From contig CALSTO010000002.1 of the NCBI GenBank assembly GCA_943789295.1, positions 350,122 through 414,121 of the forward strand: a DNA stretch of 64,000 nt. The letters are read 5' to 3'. Below are positions 16,171-24,613 of the stretch, one piece after another; position 1 is the first letter of the stretch; each line of letters begins with the position of its first letter. Both the position numbers and the translations under genes were made by a program. Below the pieces are notes generated by a model. The model was not told the origin of the DNA. It made no database searches and worked only from the letters and a program-made list of their open reading frames with translations. Source of the DNA: MAG-121220-bin8 sp002700465 (GTDB lineage: Bacteria > Bacteroidota > Bacteroidia > Flavobacteriales > Flavobacteriaceae).

Positions 16171-17647
16171 CAACTTCCTTTTCAGTAACTAATTTTTCTG
16201 TTTTATTACCCCAACTGTTTAAAATGTAATTCATTATTTCCGCAATCTCTTGGTTATCTAAGCCCATTTTTTCCATATTTAAATTATAATTAATGCCATT
16301 AACTACAATTGGTCCAGAAAGTCCATATTTAATCGCTTTTATCGATTCAATGCGTTTGTTTAATAAGTAATCTGCATTTGCAAGAGGAGGATAAGCTCCT
16401 TCAACTCCATTACCATCTGACATATGACACCTCATACAAAAATCCTCGTATAATTCTTTTCCGATTGGATAATTATTGATCTCAGATATTTTTAAATTAT
16501 TTTTTTTTTTTGACGGTACTATTTTGTAAACTCCTTTATTTTCAATTGAAACATAAATATAACCATCAGGTCCCTGCTTTACATCTCTTGGTCTTCCCAA
16601 ACCTTCGGCTATTTTTGATCTGGAAATGACTTTATTGTCTTTTATTCCAACTCTTTCAATATATTTAAATACAAGTGCTCCAGCAAGTAAACTGCCTTTC
16701 CATCCTGGATATATTTCACTTGAAATATATTCGAATGAACTTGGTGCTATTGAGGGTAGCCAATAATACAAAGGTTGTTCCATATTTGGAAGACTTTTAT
16801 CTTTTGTTATTGTTGTTCCACTGTAATTTATTCCATAAGTTATTTTAGGCCATCCATAGTTTTTTCCTTTTTTAATTATATTAATCTCATCTCCTCCTCT
16901 TGGACCATGTTCATTTGTCCAAATTTCACCAGTTTCTGGATGTTTAAACATACCTTGAGGATTTCGGTGACCATAAGAATAAATAGCTTTTTTTGCATTT
17001 TCTTCTTCATAAAATGGATTATCTAAAGGAATTGTTCCGTCATCTTTTATTCTGTATATTTTTCCACCATCAATAGTTATATCTTGTGGATTTACATTTC
17101 TATTCCCTCTATCTCCAATTGAAAAATATAAATAATTTTCATTGTCAAATTCCATTCTTGATCCAAAATGTTGACCTTTTTTTGAATTGGGAGAGCCTTT
17201 ATATAAAACTTCTAAGTCTACTAATGAATTATCAATTAGTTTAGCTCTAGCTATTGTGGTATTCCCGCCTTTTCCTTTAATATCCTCAGATGCGTAAGAT
17301 AAATAAAGCCATTTATTTTCTTTAAATTCTGGATGAAGGGCGATGTCTAAAAGCCCACCTTGACCCCTAAAGTATATTTCCGGAAGACCGTTTATTTCTG
17401 TTTTTACCCCATTTTTGTAGTGATAAATAGACCCAGATTTTATTGAAGCAAGTATAGAATTATCGTTTAAAAATTCAATTCCCCATATTATGTTTTCATC
17501 TTCGAAAACCAATTCCATTTCAAAGTTTTCTTCGTTGGTTATTATTGAATTTTTGTTTTCCTTATCTAGTGGTTTTAAATCCTGTGCACAGGAATAGTTT
17601 ATTATAAAGATTGCTAATAGTATACTGATTGAAAATTTATTTTTCAT
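16160..17647 (-). CDS. Exported PQQ-type sugar dehydrogenase with C-terminal cytochrome c domain
   Basis: 495 residues beginning with a signal peptide and a Cys at a lipobox-like position (INYSCAQ). Residues ~45-375 form a soluble-glucose-dehydrogenase/aldose-dehydrogenase-type beta-propeller (LDIALHPEF, GSRMEFD, YGHRNPQGM, WTNEHGPRGGDEIN, GRPRDVKQGPDGYIYV). A c-type haem site CMRCH with downstream Met is at about residues 403-407, so electrons from sugar oxidation can pass to an attached haem. Family members oxidise aldoses with PQQ; the native substrate is unknown. It heads a transcript with udk and divIC, an odd pairing. Confidence 0.85.
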   Translation of the reverse strand: MKNKFSISILLAIFIINYSCAQDLKPLDKENKNSIITNEENFEMELVFEDENIIWGIEFLNDNSILASIKSGSIYHYKNGVKTEINGLPEIYFRGQGGLLDIALHPEFKENKWLYLSYASEDIKGKGGNTTIARAKLIDNSLVDLEVLYKGSPNSKKGQHFGSRMEFDNENYLYFSIGDRGNRNVNPQDITIDGGKIYRIKDDGTIPLDNPFYEEENAKKAIYSYGHRNPQGMFKHPETGEIWTNEHGPRGGDEINIIKKGKNYGWPKITYGINYSGTTITKDKSLPNMEQPLYYWLPSIAPSSFEYISSEIYPGWKGSLLAGALVFKYIERVGIKDNKVISRSKIAEGLGRPRDVKQGPDGYIYVSIENKGVYKIVPSKKKNNLKISEINNYPIGKELYEDFCMRCHMSDGNGVEGAYPPLANADYLLNKRIESIKAIKYGLSGPIVVNGINYNLNMEKMGLDNQEIAEIMNYILNSWGNKTEKLVTEKEVDEV

Positions 17648-17666
17648 ATTTATTTAATTTATTTAA

Positions 17667-17800
17667 TTAATTGCCTCCACTTTCAGCTAATATTTGAAGT
17701 AAATCTAAAAATAAATTAATAATATCTAAATATAGATTTACTGCGATTTTTATTGCAGTTGACCAGGATTCATCACCAGCGTTCATTTGTTTTTGTCTAA
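17667..17800 (-). pseudogene. C-terminal remnant of a Bax inhibitor-1/YccA family gene
   Basis: Reading the - strand, 39 codons from ATG 17786 to TAA 17667 encode NAGDESWSTAIKIAV then NLYLDIINLFLDLLQIL, which is the last membrane helix and tail of BI-1/YccA proteins (the LYLDxINLFLxLL signature). Four more plausible codons precede the ATG, then a stop. The rest of the gene, normally about 230 codons, is missing, and the fragment begins 14-27 bases beyond the 3' end of tRNA-Pro on the same strand. It is unlikely to fold or function alone. Confidence 0.6.
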
Positions 17801-17809
17801 GTTAAAAAA

Positions 17810-17887
<78 letters not shown>

Positions 17888-17923
17888 AAAATTAAAAATT
17901 ATTTATGTTAAAATATAAATAAA

Positions 17924-17959
17924 AAATCCTTAAACATAATTATGTATGCTTAAGGATTT
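17924..17959. terminator. 10-bp perfect hairpin between the two tRNA-Pro genes
   Basis: AAATCCTTAA (17924-17933) and TTAAGGATTT (17950-17959) are exact reverse complements with a 16-base loop. It lies just after tRNA-Pro(TGG) in the direction of transcription and is followed by A/T-rich sequence. It could be a terminator or a processing hairpin within a two-tRNA transcript. Confidence 0.45.
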
Positions 17960-17962
17960 AAG

Positions 17963-18037
17963 TCGGGGTGGCAGGATTCGAACCTGCGACCTCCGCGTCC
18001 CAAACGCGGCGCGATAACCGGGCTACGCTACACCCCG
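17963..18037 (-). tRNA. tRNA-Pro (anticodon TGG)
   Basis: Acceptor CGGGGTG pairs with CACCCCG plus discriminator A. The anticodon stem CCGCG/CGCGG holds loop TTTGGGA, giving TGG. The T-loop is GGTTCGAATCC and no CCA is encoded. A strong promoter lies 12 bases upstream on the - strand. Confidence 0.96.
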
Positions 18038-18048
18038 TAAACCGGCAG

Positions 18049-18079
18049 CAAATATAGTATTATTTCAAAAATCATCAAA
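18049..18079 (-). promoter_or_regulatory. Promoter of the tRNA-Pro genes
   Basis: On the - strand TTTG (18079-18076), a 19-base spacer, then TATATTTG (18056-18049) give an exact match to the Bacteroidota TTTG-N19-TAnnTTTG promoter. The tRNA 5' end is 12 bases downstream. This is the clearest promoter in the window. Confidence 0.65.
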
Positions 18080-18181
18080 TAATACTTAAGAATAATGAGT
18101 AATATTTTTGATGATAACTTTTTAAAGATTTTTGTTAAGCAAATGATCAAATATTATAAATTTACTTTTTAAATTATTTAT

Positions 18182-19123
18182 ATGTCAACCGAAAGAATTA
18201 AAAACTTAATTATAGGCTCTGGTCCAGCGGGTTATACTGCAGCTATTTATGCTTCAAGAGCAGATTTGAAACCAGTTTTGTATACAGGTATGGAGCCTGG
18301 AGGACAATTAACAACAACTACAGAAGTTGATAATTTTCCTGGTTATCCGGATGGCGTTGATGGCCCCACTATGATGGTTGAACTTCAAAAGCAAGCTGAA
18401 AGGTTTGGAACCGATGTAAGAATTGGTTTAGTAACTAAAGTAGTTTTAAGTGATAAGTCTGGTGGAATTCATAAAGTAACTGTTGATAATAATATTGAAA
18501 TTGAGGCTGAAAGTGTAATTATTTCAACAGGAGCAACTGCAAAGTATTTAGGTATTCCCTCCGAGCAAAGGTTAAGAGGAGGTGGAGTTTCTGCTTGTGC
18601 AGTATGTGACGGGTTTTTTTATAAAGGACAAGATGTTGCAATTGTTGGAGGTGGAGATACTGCGGCTGAAGAAGCAACATATTTAGCTAATATATGTTCA
18701 AAGGTAACTATGATTGTAAGAAAAGGCGAAATGAGAGCCTCTAAGGCTATGCAACATAGAGTTGAATCTAAAGAAAATATTGATGTTAAGTATTATTCTG
18801 AAATTAAAGAAGTTTTAGGTAAAGATGTTGTTGAAGGTGTTAGTGTAATTAATAATCAAACTCAAGAAATTACTAATGTTCCTGTAACTGGTCTTTTTAT
18901 AGCTATAGGACATAAACCCAATACAGATATTTTTAAAGGTCAATTGGATATGGATGATTCAGGATATGTAATTACAAAAGGAAAGTCCACACATACAAAT
19001 AAACCAGGAGTTTTTGCATCTGGTGATGTGCAGGACAAAGACTACAGACAAGCTGTCACAGCTGCAGGTACAGGCTGTATGGCTGCATTAGATGCTGAAA
19101 GATATTTAGCAAGTCTGGATTAA
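18182..19123 (+). CDS. trxB: Thioredoxin-disulfide reductase
   Basis: FAD/NADPH enzyme that keeps thioredoxin reduced. The FAD motif GSGPAGYTAAIYASRA is at residues 12-27, and the redox pair SACAVCDG puts Cys at about 139 and 142. The NADPH motif GGGDTAAEEA and the final ASGDVQDKDYRQA are intact. At 313 residues it is the normal low-molecular-weight form. It stands alone, divergent from the tRNA-Pro pair. Confidence 0.96.
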   Translation: MSTERIKNLIIGSGPAGYTAAIYASRADLKPVLYTGMEPGGQLTTTTEVDNFPGYPDGVDGPTMMVELQKQAERFGTDVRIGLVTKVVLSDKSGGIHKVTVDNNIEIEAESVIISTGATAKYLGIPSEQRLRGGGVSACAVCDGFFYKGQDVAIVGGGDTAAEEATYLANICSKVTMIVRKGEMRASKAMQHRVESKENIDVKYYSEIKEVLGKDVVEGVSVINNQTQEITNVPVTGLFIAIGHKPNTDIFKGQLDMDDSGYVITKGKSTHTNKPGVFASGDVQDKDYRQAVTAAGTGCMAALDAERYLASLD

Positions 19124-19165
19124 GAATAGCTTTTAATTAGTATATTTATACTATACTATTTGATA

Positions 19166-19630
19166 ATGCAGAAATTTACTCTTTTTATAAAAAATCAAAT
19201 GTCATTTTTCTGGCTCCCTTCTGCTTGGATATGTGGAGTTAGAGTAGATTCGATAGAAAATAATAAGTGTACAGTAAGAGTAAAACTTGGTTTTTTTAAC
19301 AAGAATCCATTTAAGTCTCTATTTTGGGCTGTACAAGGTATGGCTGCTGAAATGCCAGGGGGTTTATTACTCCAAAATAAAATAAAAAATAGTGGACAAA
19401 ATATTGCTATGCTTCTTGTAGGTTCTTCTTCAAAATTTACTAAAAAGGCAGTAGGAAAAATATTATTTACTTTTGAAAACGGTGAGTTGTTAGATGAATT
19501 GGTTAATCAAGCCGTTAAGACAAAAGAAGCTCAAACAATTACTATTAGAACCAGCGGAGTTGATGAAAATGGTGATGTTGTTTCTGAATTTTCGTTTAAT
19601 TGGAGTATAAAACTTCGATCTAAAAGATAA
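19166..19630 (+). CDS. DUF4442 hotdog-fold protein (putative thioesterase)
   Basis: About 154 residues from ATG 19166 (an in-frame TTG at 19160 is weaker). The DUF4442 pattern is visible in NKNPFKSLFWAVQGMAAEMPGG, where the Asn and Glu correspond to the hotdog thioesterase active region, followed by KFTKKAVGKILFTFENG. Related proteins hydrolyse acyl-CoA, but the substrate here is unknown. It follows trxB by 42 bases and may share its transcript. Confidence 0.75.
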   Translation: MQKFTLFIKNQMSFFWLPSAWICGVRVDSIENNKCTVRVKLGFFNKNPFKSLFWAVQGMAAEMPGGLLLQNKIKNSGQNIAMLLVGSSSKFTKKAVGKILFTFENGELLDELVNQAVKTKEAQTITIRTSGVDENGDVVSEFSFNWSIKLRSKR

Positions 19631-19694
19631 CTATTAACATTTTGTTTGCATTTTAATTAAGATTTAATACATATCTTAATGAAAAACCATTAAT

Positions 19695-19880
19695 ATGTCT
19701 AGATCCGTTTATAAATATACAGTTGAGGTTTTAAAGAAAGTTAGTTTCAATCCTAAACTATTTAAAAGAGAACTTGAAAAAGCATCAAAAAAACTTCTAC
19801 CTCACGAATATACTGAGTTAATGATTTGGGCTAAGAATTTCAAATTTCAAAATCCACATTTGTATTACGTCGAAGTTTAA
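19695..19880 (+). CDS. Small conserved flavobacterial protein, function unknown
   Basis: 61 residues, highly basic, with pattern VYKYTVEVLKKVSFNP then ELEKASKKLLPHEYTELMIWAKNF. I recall near-identical-length proteins with the blocks VSFxPxLFxKEL and LLPxE across Flavobacteriia, always uncharacterised. It is probably a helical cytoplasmic protein. Its stop overlaps the convergent LysR gene by 4 bp. Confidence 0.65.
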   Translation: MSRSVYKYTVEVLKKVSFNPKLFKRELEKASKKLLPHEYTELMIWAKNFKFQNPHLYYVEV

Positions 19881-20800
19881 ATTTTTGGATTAACAATCTT
19901 AACATCATTAAAAGATTGAATTTTTTTTAACGAATTTTTAAGCAATAAAAACATCTCCTCTACAATATGTTTTTTTAGATTATTACTTTTATATATAACA
20001 CTGATTTCTCTTGCGGGTTCCGGAGATTTAAATTTATATACTTTGTCTTTATGTTGATCTGCTAAGTTTAAAAAGTTTAAGTAAGGTATAAGTGTAATCC
20101 CATGTCCATTAATAGACAAGTTTACTAGAGTTTCTAAGCTGTTTTTTTTAAACTGTTCATTATAATTTTCTGAAAATAAAATATTATCAATTGTGCTTCT
20201 AAATTCGTTTTCTTTTCCTGGAACTAAAACATTCTTTGAATCAATATTTTTGATCTCAATTTCAGTTGAATTTTTATCTTGAATCTTTGTAGGAATTACT
20301 ATTAATATAGGCTCATAATAAAATGGTTTGACAGTCAAACTAGTGTCACTTAACGGAGTTATTCCAATAACAAAATCAAGTTCGTTGTTTTTTAATGAGG
20401 AGTAAAGGGATCTACTGTTGTTTGTTATGAATTTAATATTTATTTCAGGAAATTTTGTAAATAAATTATTTATGAAAAGTGGAAGTATTGTAGATTCTAA
20501 TGTTGAGCTTATTCCAATATGTAAATTTCCAATTATTTTGTTTTTTTGATAATTTATTAAATCTTTAACTTTAAGAGATTCACTGACTATAATCTGAAAC
20601 TGTCTTATGAGTTTTTCTCCAATTTCTGTTGTCTCTATTGGTTTTTTTGATCTATCAAATATTTTAGTATTCAATTCCTTTTCTAATTTTTGTATTTGCA
20701 TACTTAAAGAAGGTTGTGATACTAAAGATTTTTCTGCTGCAGTTGTAAAATTTTTGTGTTTGTACAGTGCAAGAACATATTTAAGTTGATTTATTGTCAT
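19877..20800 (-). CDS. OxyR-like LysR family regulator lacking cysteines
   Basis: 307 residues. The N-terminal winged HTH MTINQLKYVLALYKHKNFTTAA...VSQPSLSMQIQKLE and the effector domain from about residue 90 resemble OxyR-type regulators of Bacteroidota. The whole protein contains no cysteine, so the OxyR disulfide switch is impossible; the region where the GHC motif would sit reads VLVPGKENEFR. It may sense another ligand. LysR proteins usually autoregulate and control a divergent gene; the upstream neighbour is the co-directional PPIase, 42 bases away. Confidence 0.82.
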   Translation of the reverse strand: MTINQLKYVLALYKHKNFTTAAEKSLVSQPSLSMQIQKLEKELNTKIFDRSKKPIETTEIGEKLIRQFQIIVSESLKVKDLINYQKNKIIGNLHIGISSTLESTILPLFINNLFTKFPEINIKFITNNSRSLYSSLKNNELDFVIGITPLSDTSLTVKPFYYEPILIVIPTKIQDKNSTEIEIKNIDSKNVLVPGKENEFRSTIDNILFSENYNEQFKKNSLETLVNLSINGHGITLIPYLNFLNLADQHKDKVYKFKSPEPAREISVIYKSNNLKKHIVEEMFLLLKNSLKKIQSFNDVKIVNPKI

Positions 20801-20842
20801 ATCAGTATTTGTTATAAAAATATGAATTTACATAAGAAATAC

Positions 20843-21517
20843 CTATTGAATGATTTCAATTTTAAAACGAACATTATCAAGAGGCCATTCTCTTTTATCT
20901 GTTTCTAAATTTGAAATTTTATCAACAACTTTCATACCTTTTATTACTTTTCCAAAAGCTGTATAGTTTTTGTCAAGATGATATGCTCCATCTTTTTTCT
21001 TAACTATAAAAAACTCATAGGGAGAAGCTAGTTTATAAGGATTTTCAATTTCACTACTAGGCATTGAAATTATTCCTCTATGATGTTTATGGCCTTTTTT
21101 TGTGTCAGGAGGTAATAAGTATCTACCAATTTTTCTTCTTTTTTTGGATGTACTTATATTATCAGAGTTTCCTCCTTGAATAATAAAATCTTTTACTACT
21201 CTATGAAAATATTCTCCTTCAAAATATTTGTTTTTTGTTAAATAAATAAAATTAGCTCTGTGATAAGGAGTATCAACAAACAATTCAATGTCTATATTTC
21301 CATAGGATGTAATTATTCTTACTTTATTTTCTTTGTTTTTTTTTCCGTATTCAAAAAAGAACGGAATAGCATTATCATCATTTAATAAAAACTCTTTTTT
21401 GGTTTGTTTTGGTATCTTTTTAGTTATTTTTTTTATTTCTGTTTTTACAGGTTGTTCTACCTTATCTTTACATGAAATTAATAAAAGGCTAACTAAAAGT
21501 ATTTTATAAAAATGCAT
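20843..21517 (-). CDS. Lipoprotein peptidyl-prolyl isomerase (cyclophilin type)
   Basis: 224 residues. The N-terminal signal ends with the lipobox LLLISC (Cys about 16), then a Lys-rich linker. From about residue 67 the cyclophilin domain shows GNIDIELFVDTPYHRANFIYL, YFHRVVKDFIIQGG and a late AFGKVIKGMKVVDKI. It should catalyse prolyl isomerisation of exported proteins at the envelope. The start codon directly abuts the start of the divergent CoA pyrophosphatase gene. Confidence 0.9.
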   Translation of the reverse strand: MHFYKILLVSLLLISCKDKVEQPVKTEIKKITKKIPKQTKKEFLLNDDNAIPFFFEYGKKNKENKVRIITSYGNIDIELFVDTPYHRANFIYLTKNKYFEGEYFHRVVKDFIIQGGNSDNISTSKKRRKIGRYLLPPDTKKGHKHHRGIISMPSSEIENPYKLASPYEFFIVKKKDGAYHLDKNYTAFGKVIKGMKVVDKISNLETDKREWPLDNVRFKIEIIQ

Positions 21518-22150
21518 TTTACAGATTTTAAAAATTATTTATTAAAAATAAACGATTATAAACTTCCAGGACACGATTACTTGTTAAAAATTGCTCCTCC
21601 AGCTAGAATTAAGCATCTTAAAAAAAATATTATTCCAAAAGATTCTAAAACAGCATCAGTTTTAATGCTTTTCTACCCTGACAGTAATAATGATACTAGA
21701 TTAGTACTTATGTTAAGAAATAAATATAAAGGAGTACATTCTAATCAAATTAGTCTTCCAGGTGGTAAAGTTGATAGACTAGACAAATCTTTAAAAGATA
21801 CAGCCTTAAGAGAAACGCATGAAGAAATAGGATTACATAAAGATGATATTGACATTGTTGGTGAATTGTCTTCGGTTTATATTCCACCTAGTAATTTTAA
21901 TGTTTTTCCTTTTGTAGGTTATTCTAGTAAAACACCAAAATTTGTTCCTGATTCAAAGGAGGTATCTCTAATTTTAAGTCCTAAACTTGATTATATTTTA
22001 GACATGAATATAATTGAATCTGTTGTTGAAGTAAATAATTCAACACAAAAAGTACCTAGTTTTTTGATTGATAATCATATTTTATGGGGAGCTACAGCAA
22101 TTATGATTCATGAATTTGTTTTATTATTTAAACAAATGGTTAATTCTTAA
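21512..22150 (+). CDS. Nudix CoA pyrophosphatase
   Basis: 212 residues. The Nudix box LPGGKVDRLDKSLKDTALRE followed by THEEIGL is the CoA-diphosphatase variant, in which Asp replaces one of the usual acidic residues, and the family signature LMLRNKYKGVHSNQISLPGG precedes it. These enzymes cut CoA and its derivatives into phosphopantetheine and 3',5'-ADP. It is followed 27 bases later by an acyltransferase gene. The first ATG forms the palindrome ATGCAT with the opposite gene's start. Confidence 0.9.
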   Translation: MHFTDFKNYLLKINDYKLPGHDYLLKIAPPARIKHLKKNIIPKDSKTASVLMLFYPDSNNDTRLVLMLRNKYKGVHSNQISLPGGKVDRLDKSLKDTALRETHEEIGLHKDDIDIVGELSSVYIPPSNFNVFPFVGYSSKTPKFVPDSKEVSLILSPKLDYILDMNIIESVVEVNNSTQKVPSFLIDNHILWGATAIMIHEFVLLFKQMVNS

Positions 22151-22177
22151 TACATTTGTCTGACCAAAAATTATTAT

Positions 22178-22975
22178 GTGAGTTTTTTAAAAAGGAATCC
22201 TTTTGGACATATCCTGTTTGTTAAAAAGTGGTTGATTCGTGTTTTAGGCTTATTAACACATCAGAGGTTTAACCGTTTTAATAAACTTAAAATTGAGGGA
22301 TCAGATGTCATAAAGTCTTTACCTGAAAATAATGTTTTATTCGTTTCTAATCATCAGACTTATTTTGCCGACGTTGCAGCAATGATTCATGTTTTTAATG
22401 CTAGTTTAAGTGGAAGAGTAGATTCAATCAAAAACATGACTTATTTATGGGAGCCAAAACTCAATATTTATTATGTAGCAGCTAAAGAAACTATGAAGGC
22501 AGGTCTTCTTCCAAGAATATTAGCTTACGTGGGTTCAGTTTCTATCGAAAGAACTTGGAGATCTAAAGGAGAGGATGTGAAAAGGCAAGTCAAAATGAGT
22601 GATATAGGTAATATAGGAAAAGCTCTTGATGATGGTTGGGTTATAACATTTCCTCAGGGAACTACAACCCCTTTTAAACCAATAAGAAGAGGAACTGCAC
22701 ACATTATTAAGAAATATAATCCGATAGTTGTCCCTATAGTGATAGACGGTTTTAGAAGGTCATTTGATAAAAAGGGTATTAGAATTAAAAAAAGAAATAT
22801 TCTTCAATCTATGGAAATTAAAAAACCATTAGATATTGATTATAAAAACGAATCTGTTGAAAGTATAGTTGAGAAAATTGAATATGCAATCGAACAACAC
22901 CCTTCTTTTTTAAAGGTTATTTCTGAAAAAGATCTATTAGATTTAGAAAAAACAAATAAACAAAGAGAGTGGTAA
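22178..22975 (+). CDS. 1-acyl-sn-glycerol-3-phosphate acyltransferase family protein
   Basis: 265 residues starting with GTG at 22178. The acyltransferase box is VSNHQTYFAD (H-x4-D, about residues 55-64), with GSVSIERTW and FPQGTTTPFKPIRRGTAHI as the glycerol-phosphate binding blocks. It would acylate lysophosphatidic acid at the inner membrane. The sequence is close to the flavobacterial family next to Nudix CoA pyrophosphatase, and the two likely form one unit. The stop directly abuts the convergent sodC stop. Confidence 0.85.
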   Translation: MSFLKRNPFGHILFVKKWLIRVLGLLTHQRFNRFNKLKIEGSDVIKSLPENNVLFVSNHQTYFADVAAMIHVFNASLSGRVDSIKNMTYLWEPKLNIYYVAAKETMKAGLLPRILAYVGSVSIERTWRSKGEDVKRQVKMSDIGNIGKALDDGWVITFPQGTTTPFKPIRRGTAHIIKKYNPIVVPIVIDGFRRSFDKKGIRIKKRNILQSMEIKKPLDIDYKNESVESIVEKIEYAIEQHPSFLKVISEKDLLDLEKTNKQREW

Positions 22976-23512
22976 TTATTCTTTACTACTAATTAAAGAG
23001 TTTTCTTCAATAATTCCTCCACATGCAATTCTAGATCCAGCTGCACCTGATGGTTGTGAAACTAAATCATCAGAACCTTGATGAATTATTATTGATTTTC
23101 CAATGATATTTTTGTTTAGATCATCACAATCCAAACACCATAAATCAGTACTAAAAGAAACTGTACCGTTACCATTTTCATCTACATTAAAATTCCCAAT
23201 ATCACCTCTATGAAATCCTTTAGAATCACCCCATTTACCATGACTTTCAAGAGTTGGATTCCAATGTCCTCCAGCAGATTTACCATCAACTGAAGAGCAA
23301 TCTGATTTTTCATGAATATGAATAGCATGCTCACCAGGTTCTAAATTATTTATAGTTGCTTCCATTGTAACTTTAGAATCTTCTTCAATAAAAACTACAA
23401 ATCCATTTGTTTGTGACGAGCTTTTTGATTCAAGTTCAATTACAACCATATTAGGAATTGAACAGCTTGAAACAAATATTAAAATGATAAAAAGTAAAAG
23501 TATATTCTTCAT
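22976..23512 (-). CDS. sodC: Cu/Zn superoxide dismutase, lipoprotein
   Basis: ATG at 23512 gives MKNILLLFIILIFVSSCS, a lipoprotein signal, and is preferred over an in-frame extension to 23536. The metal site motifs HAIHIHEKSDCS, AGGHWNP and HRGDIGNF supply the Cu and Zn histidines, and GSRIACGGI near the C terminus carries the disulfide Cys and active-site Arg. It detoxifies periplasmic or surface superoxide. It is the only copper enzyme near the metal-handling genes that follow. Confidence 0.93.
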   Translation of the reverse strand: MKNILLLFIILIFVSSCSIPNMVVIELESKSSSQTNGFVVFIEEDSKVTMEATINNLEPGEHAIHIHEKSDCSSVDGKSAGGHWNPTLESHGKWGDSKGFHRGDIGNFNVDENGNGTVSFSTDLWCLDCDDLNKNIIGKSIIIHQGSDDLVSQPSGAAGSRIACGGIIEENSLISSKE

Positions 23513-23557
23513 TTGATTGTATAATTTATTTAGCATAGTATTTGTACATTTAAAGTT

Positions 23558-24613
23558 ATGAAATATTTTGTTTCGATTTTTTGTTTATTTTCTCTAATGT
23601 CTTGTGGACTTTTGTCTGAAAATAACAAACCAGTGGTTTACAACACCGAGTCATTTAAAGAATTCAAATTATCAAAAGCACCAGATTATACTAATTTGAG
23701 TTCATGGGCTGTTCATCCATCTGGAGATCAAAGTATTTTTGATAATTTCAATTTAAATAGTTCAAAACTTCCTGTTGATGTTTTCTTTATTTACCCAACT
23801 CTATTGACAGATAAAGACAATACAAGATGGAATGCAGATATATTTGATTCCAAGACTAGATCATATGTTTTAGGTTCCTCAGTTAAATATCAAGCCTCAG
23901 CATGGTTTGCTACTGGAGATGTTTATGTTCCCTATTATAGGCAAGCACATTTAAGAGTGTTTAGAGAATCTTTCTGGAAAAATGGTGGCAGAGAGGCTTA
24001 TGAGATGGCATACAATGATATTAGACAAGCTTTTGTTACTTTTTTAAAAGAATATAATAATGATAAACCAATAATTATTGCTGGACATAGTCAAGGTGCT
24101 GGACATGCGAAAAGATTGTTACAAGAGTTTTTTGACGATAAACCTTTAAAAAACAAATTAGTTGCTGCTTATTTGATTGGAACTAAAATAACTAATAATG
24201 ATTTCAAAACTTTAAATCATATGACCAGTAAAAATGAAACTGGTGGTTTTGTAACTTGGAATACTTATAGATTAATGTCAGAAAGAAAAACTAAGAAAGC
24301 TTCATTCACAATCAGTGAAGAATGGATTCAAGATGCATTATGTTCTAACCCAATTACATGGGACGATAAAAAAACATCAGATTATAAGGACCATAAAGGG
24401 TTTTTATATTTAAATAATAAAATTTTTCCTGGTACGGTCAAAATAGAAAGTATTGATAATAAAATATTAGTTAAACTTCCTAAAATGGGTATAGTTAAGC
24501 GATTACTTTTATCAACTGTAAAGGATTACCATAAAGCTGATGTTAATTTGTTTTGGGAAGACATTAGATTAAACAGCATTGAAAGATCTAGATCATATTT
24601 AAATACTTTGTGA
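23558..24613 (+). CDS. DUF3089 lipoprotein, alpha/beta-hydrolase type
   Basis: 351 residues with lipobox LMSC near residue 16. The DUF3089 family signature is seen in PVDVFFIYPTLLTD, WFATGDVYVPYYRQAHLRVF and the nucleophile elbow AGHSQGAGHA (Ser near 178). This suggests a surface or periplasmic esterase-like enzyme of unknown substrate. Its stop codon overlaps the GTG start of the AraC-HMA gene by 4 bp, so the two may be cotranslated although their roles look unrelated. Confidence 0.82.
   Translation: MKYFVSIFCLFSLMSCGLLSENNKPVVYNTESFKEFKLSKAPDYTNLSSWAVHPSGDQSIFDNFNLNSSKLPVDVFFIYPTLLTDKDNTRWNADIFDSKTRSYVLGSSVKYQASAWFATGDVYVPYYRQAHLRVFRESFWKNGGREAYEMAYNDIRQAFVTFLKEYNNDKPIIIAGHSQGAGHAKRLLQEFFDDKPLKNKLVAAYLIGTKITNNDFKTLNHMTSKNETGGFVTWNTYRLMSERKTKKASFTISEEWIQDALCSNPITWDDKKTSDYKDHKGFLYLNNKIFPGTVKIESIDNKILVKLPKMGIVKRLLLSTVKDYHKADVNLFWEDIRLNSIERSRSYLNTL

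Noticed and set aside
17924..17959. The perfect hairpin between tRNA-Pro genes as an attachment site or mobile element end
   Set aside because: There is no direct-repeat duplication or integrase; a terminator or processing role is simpler.
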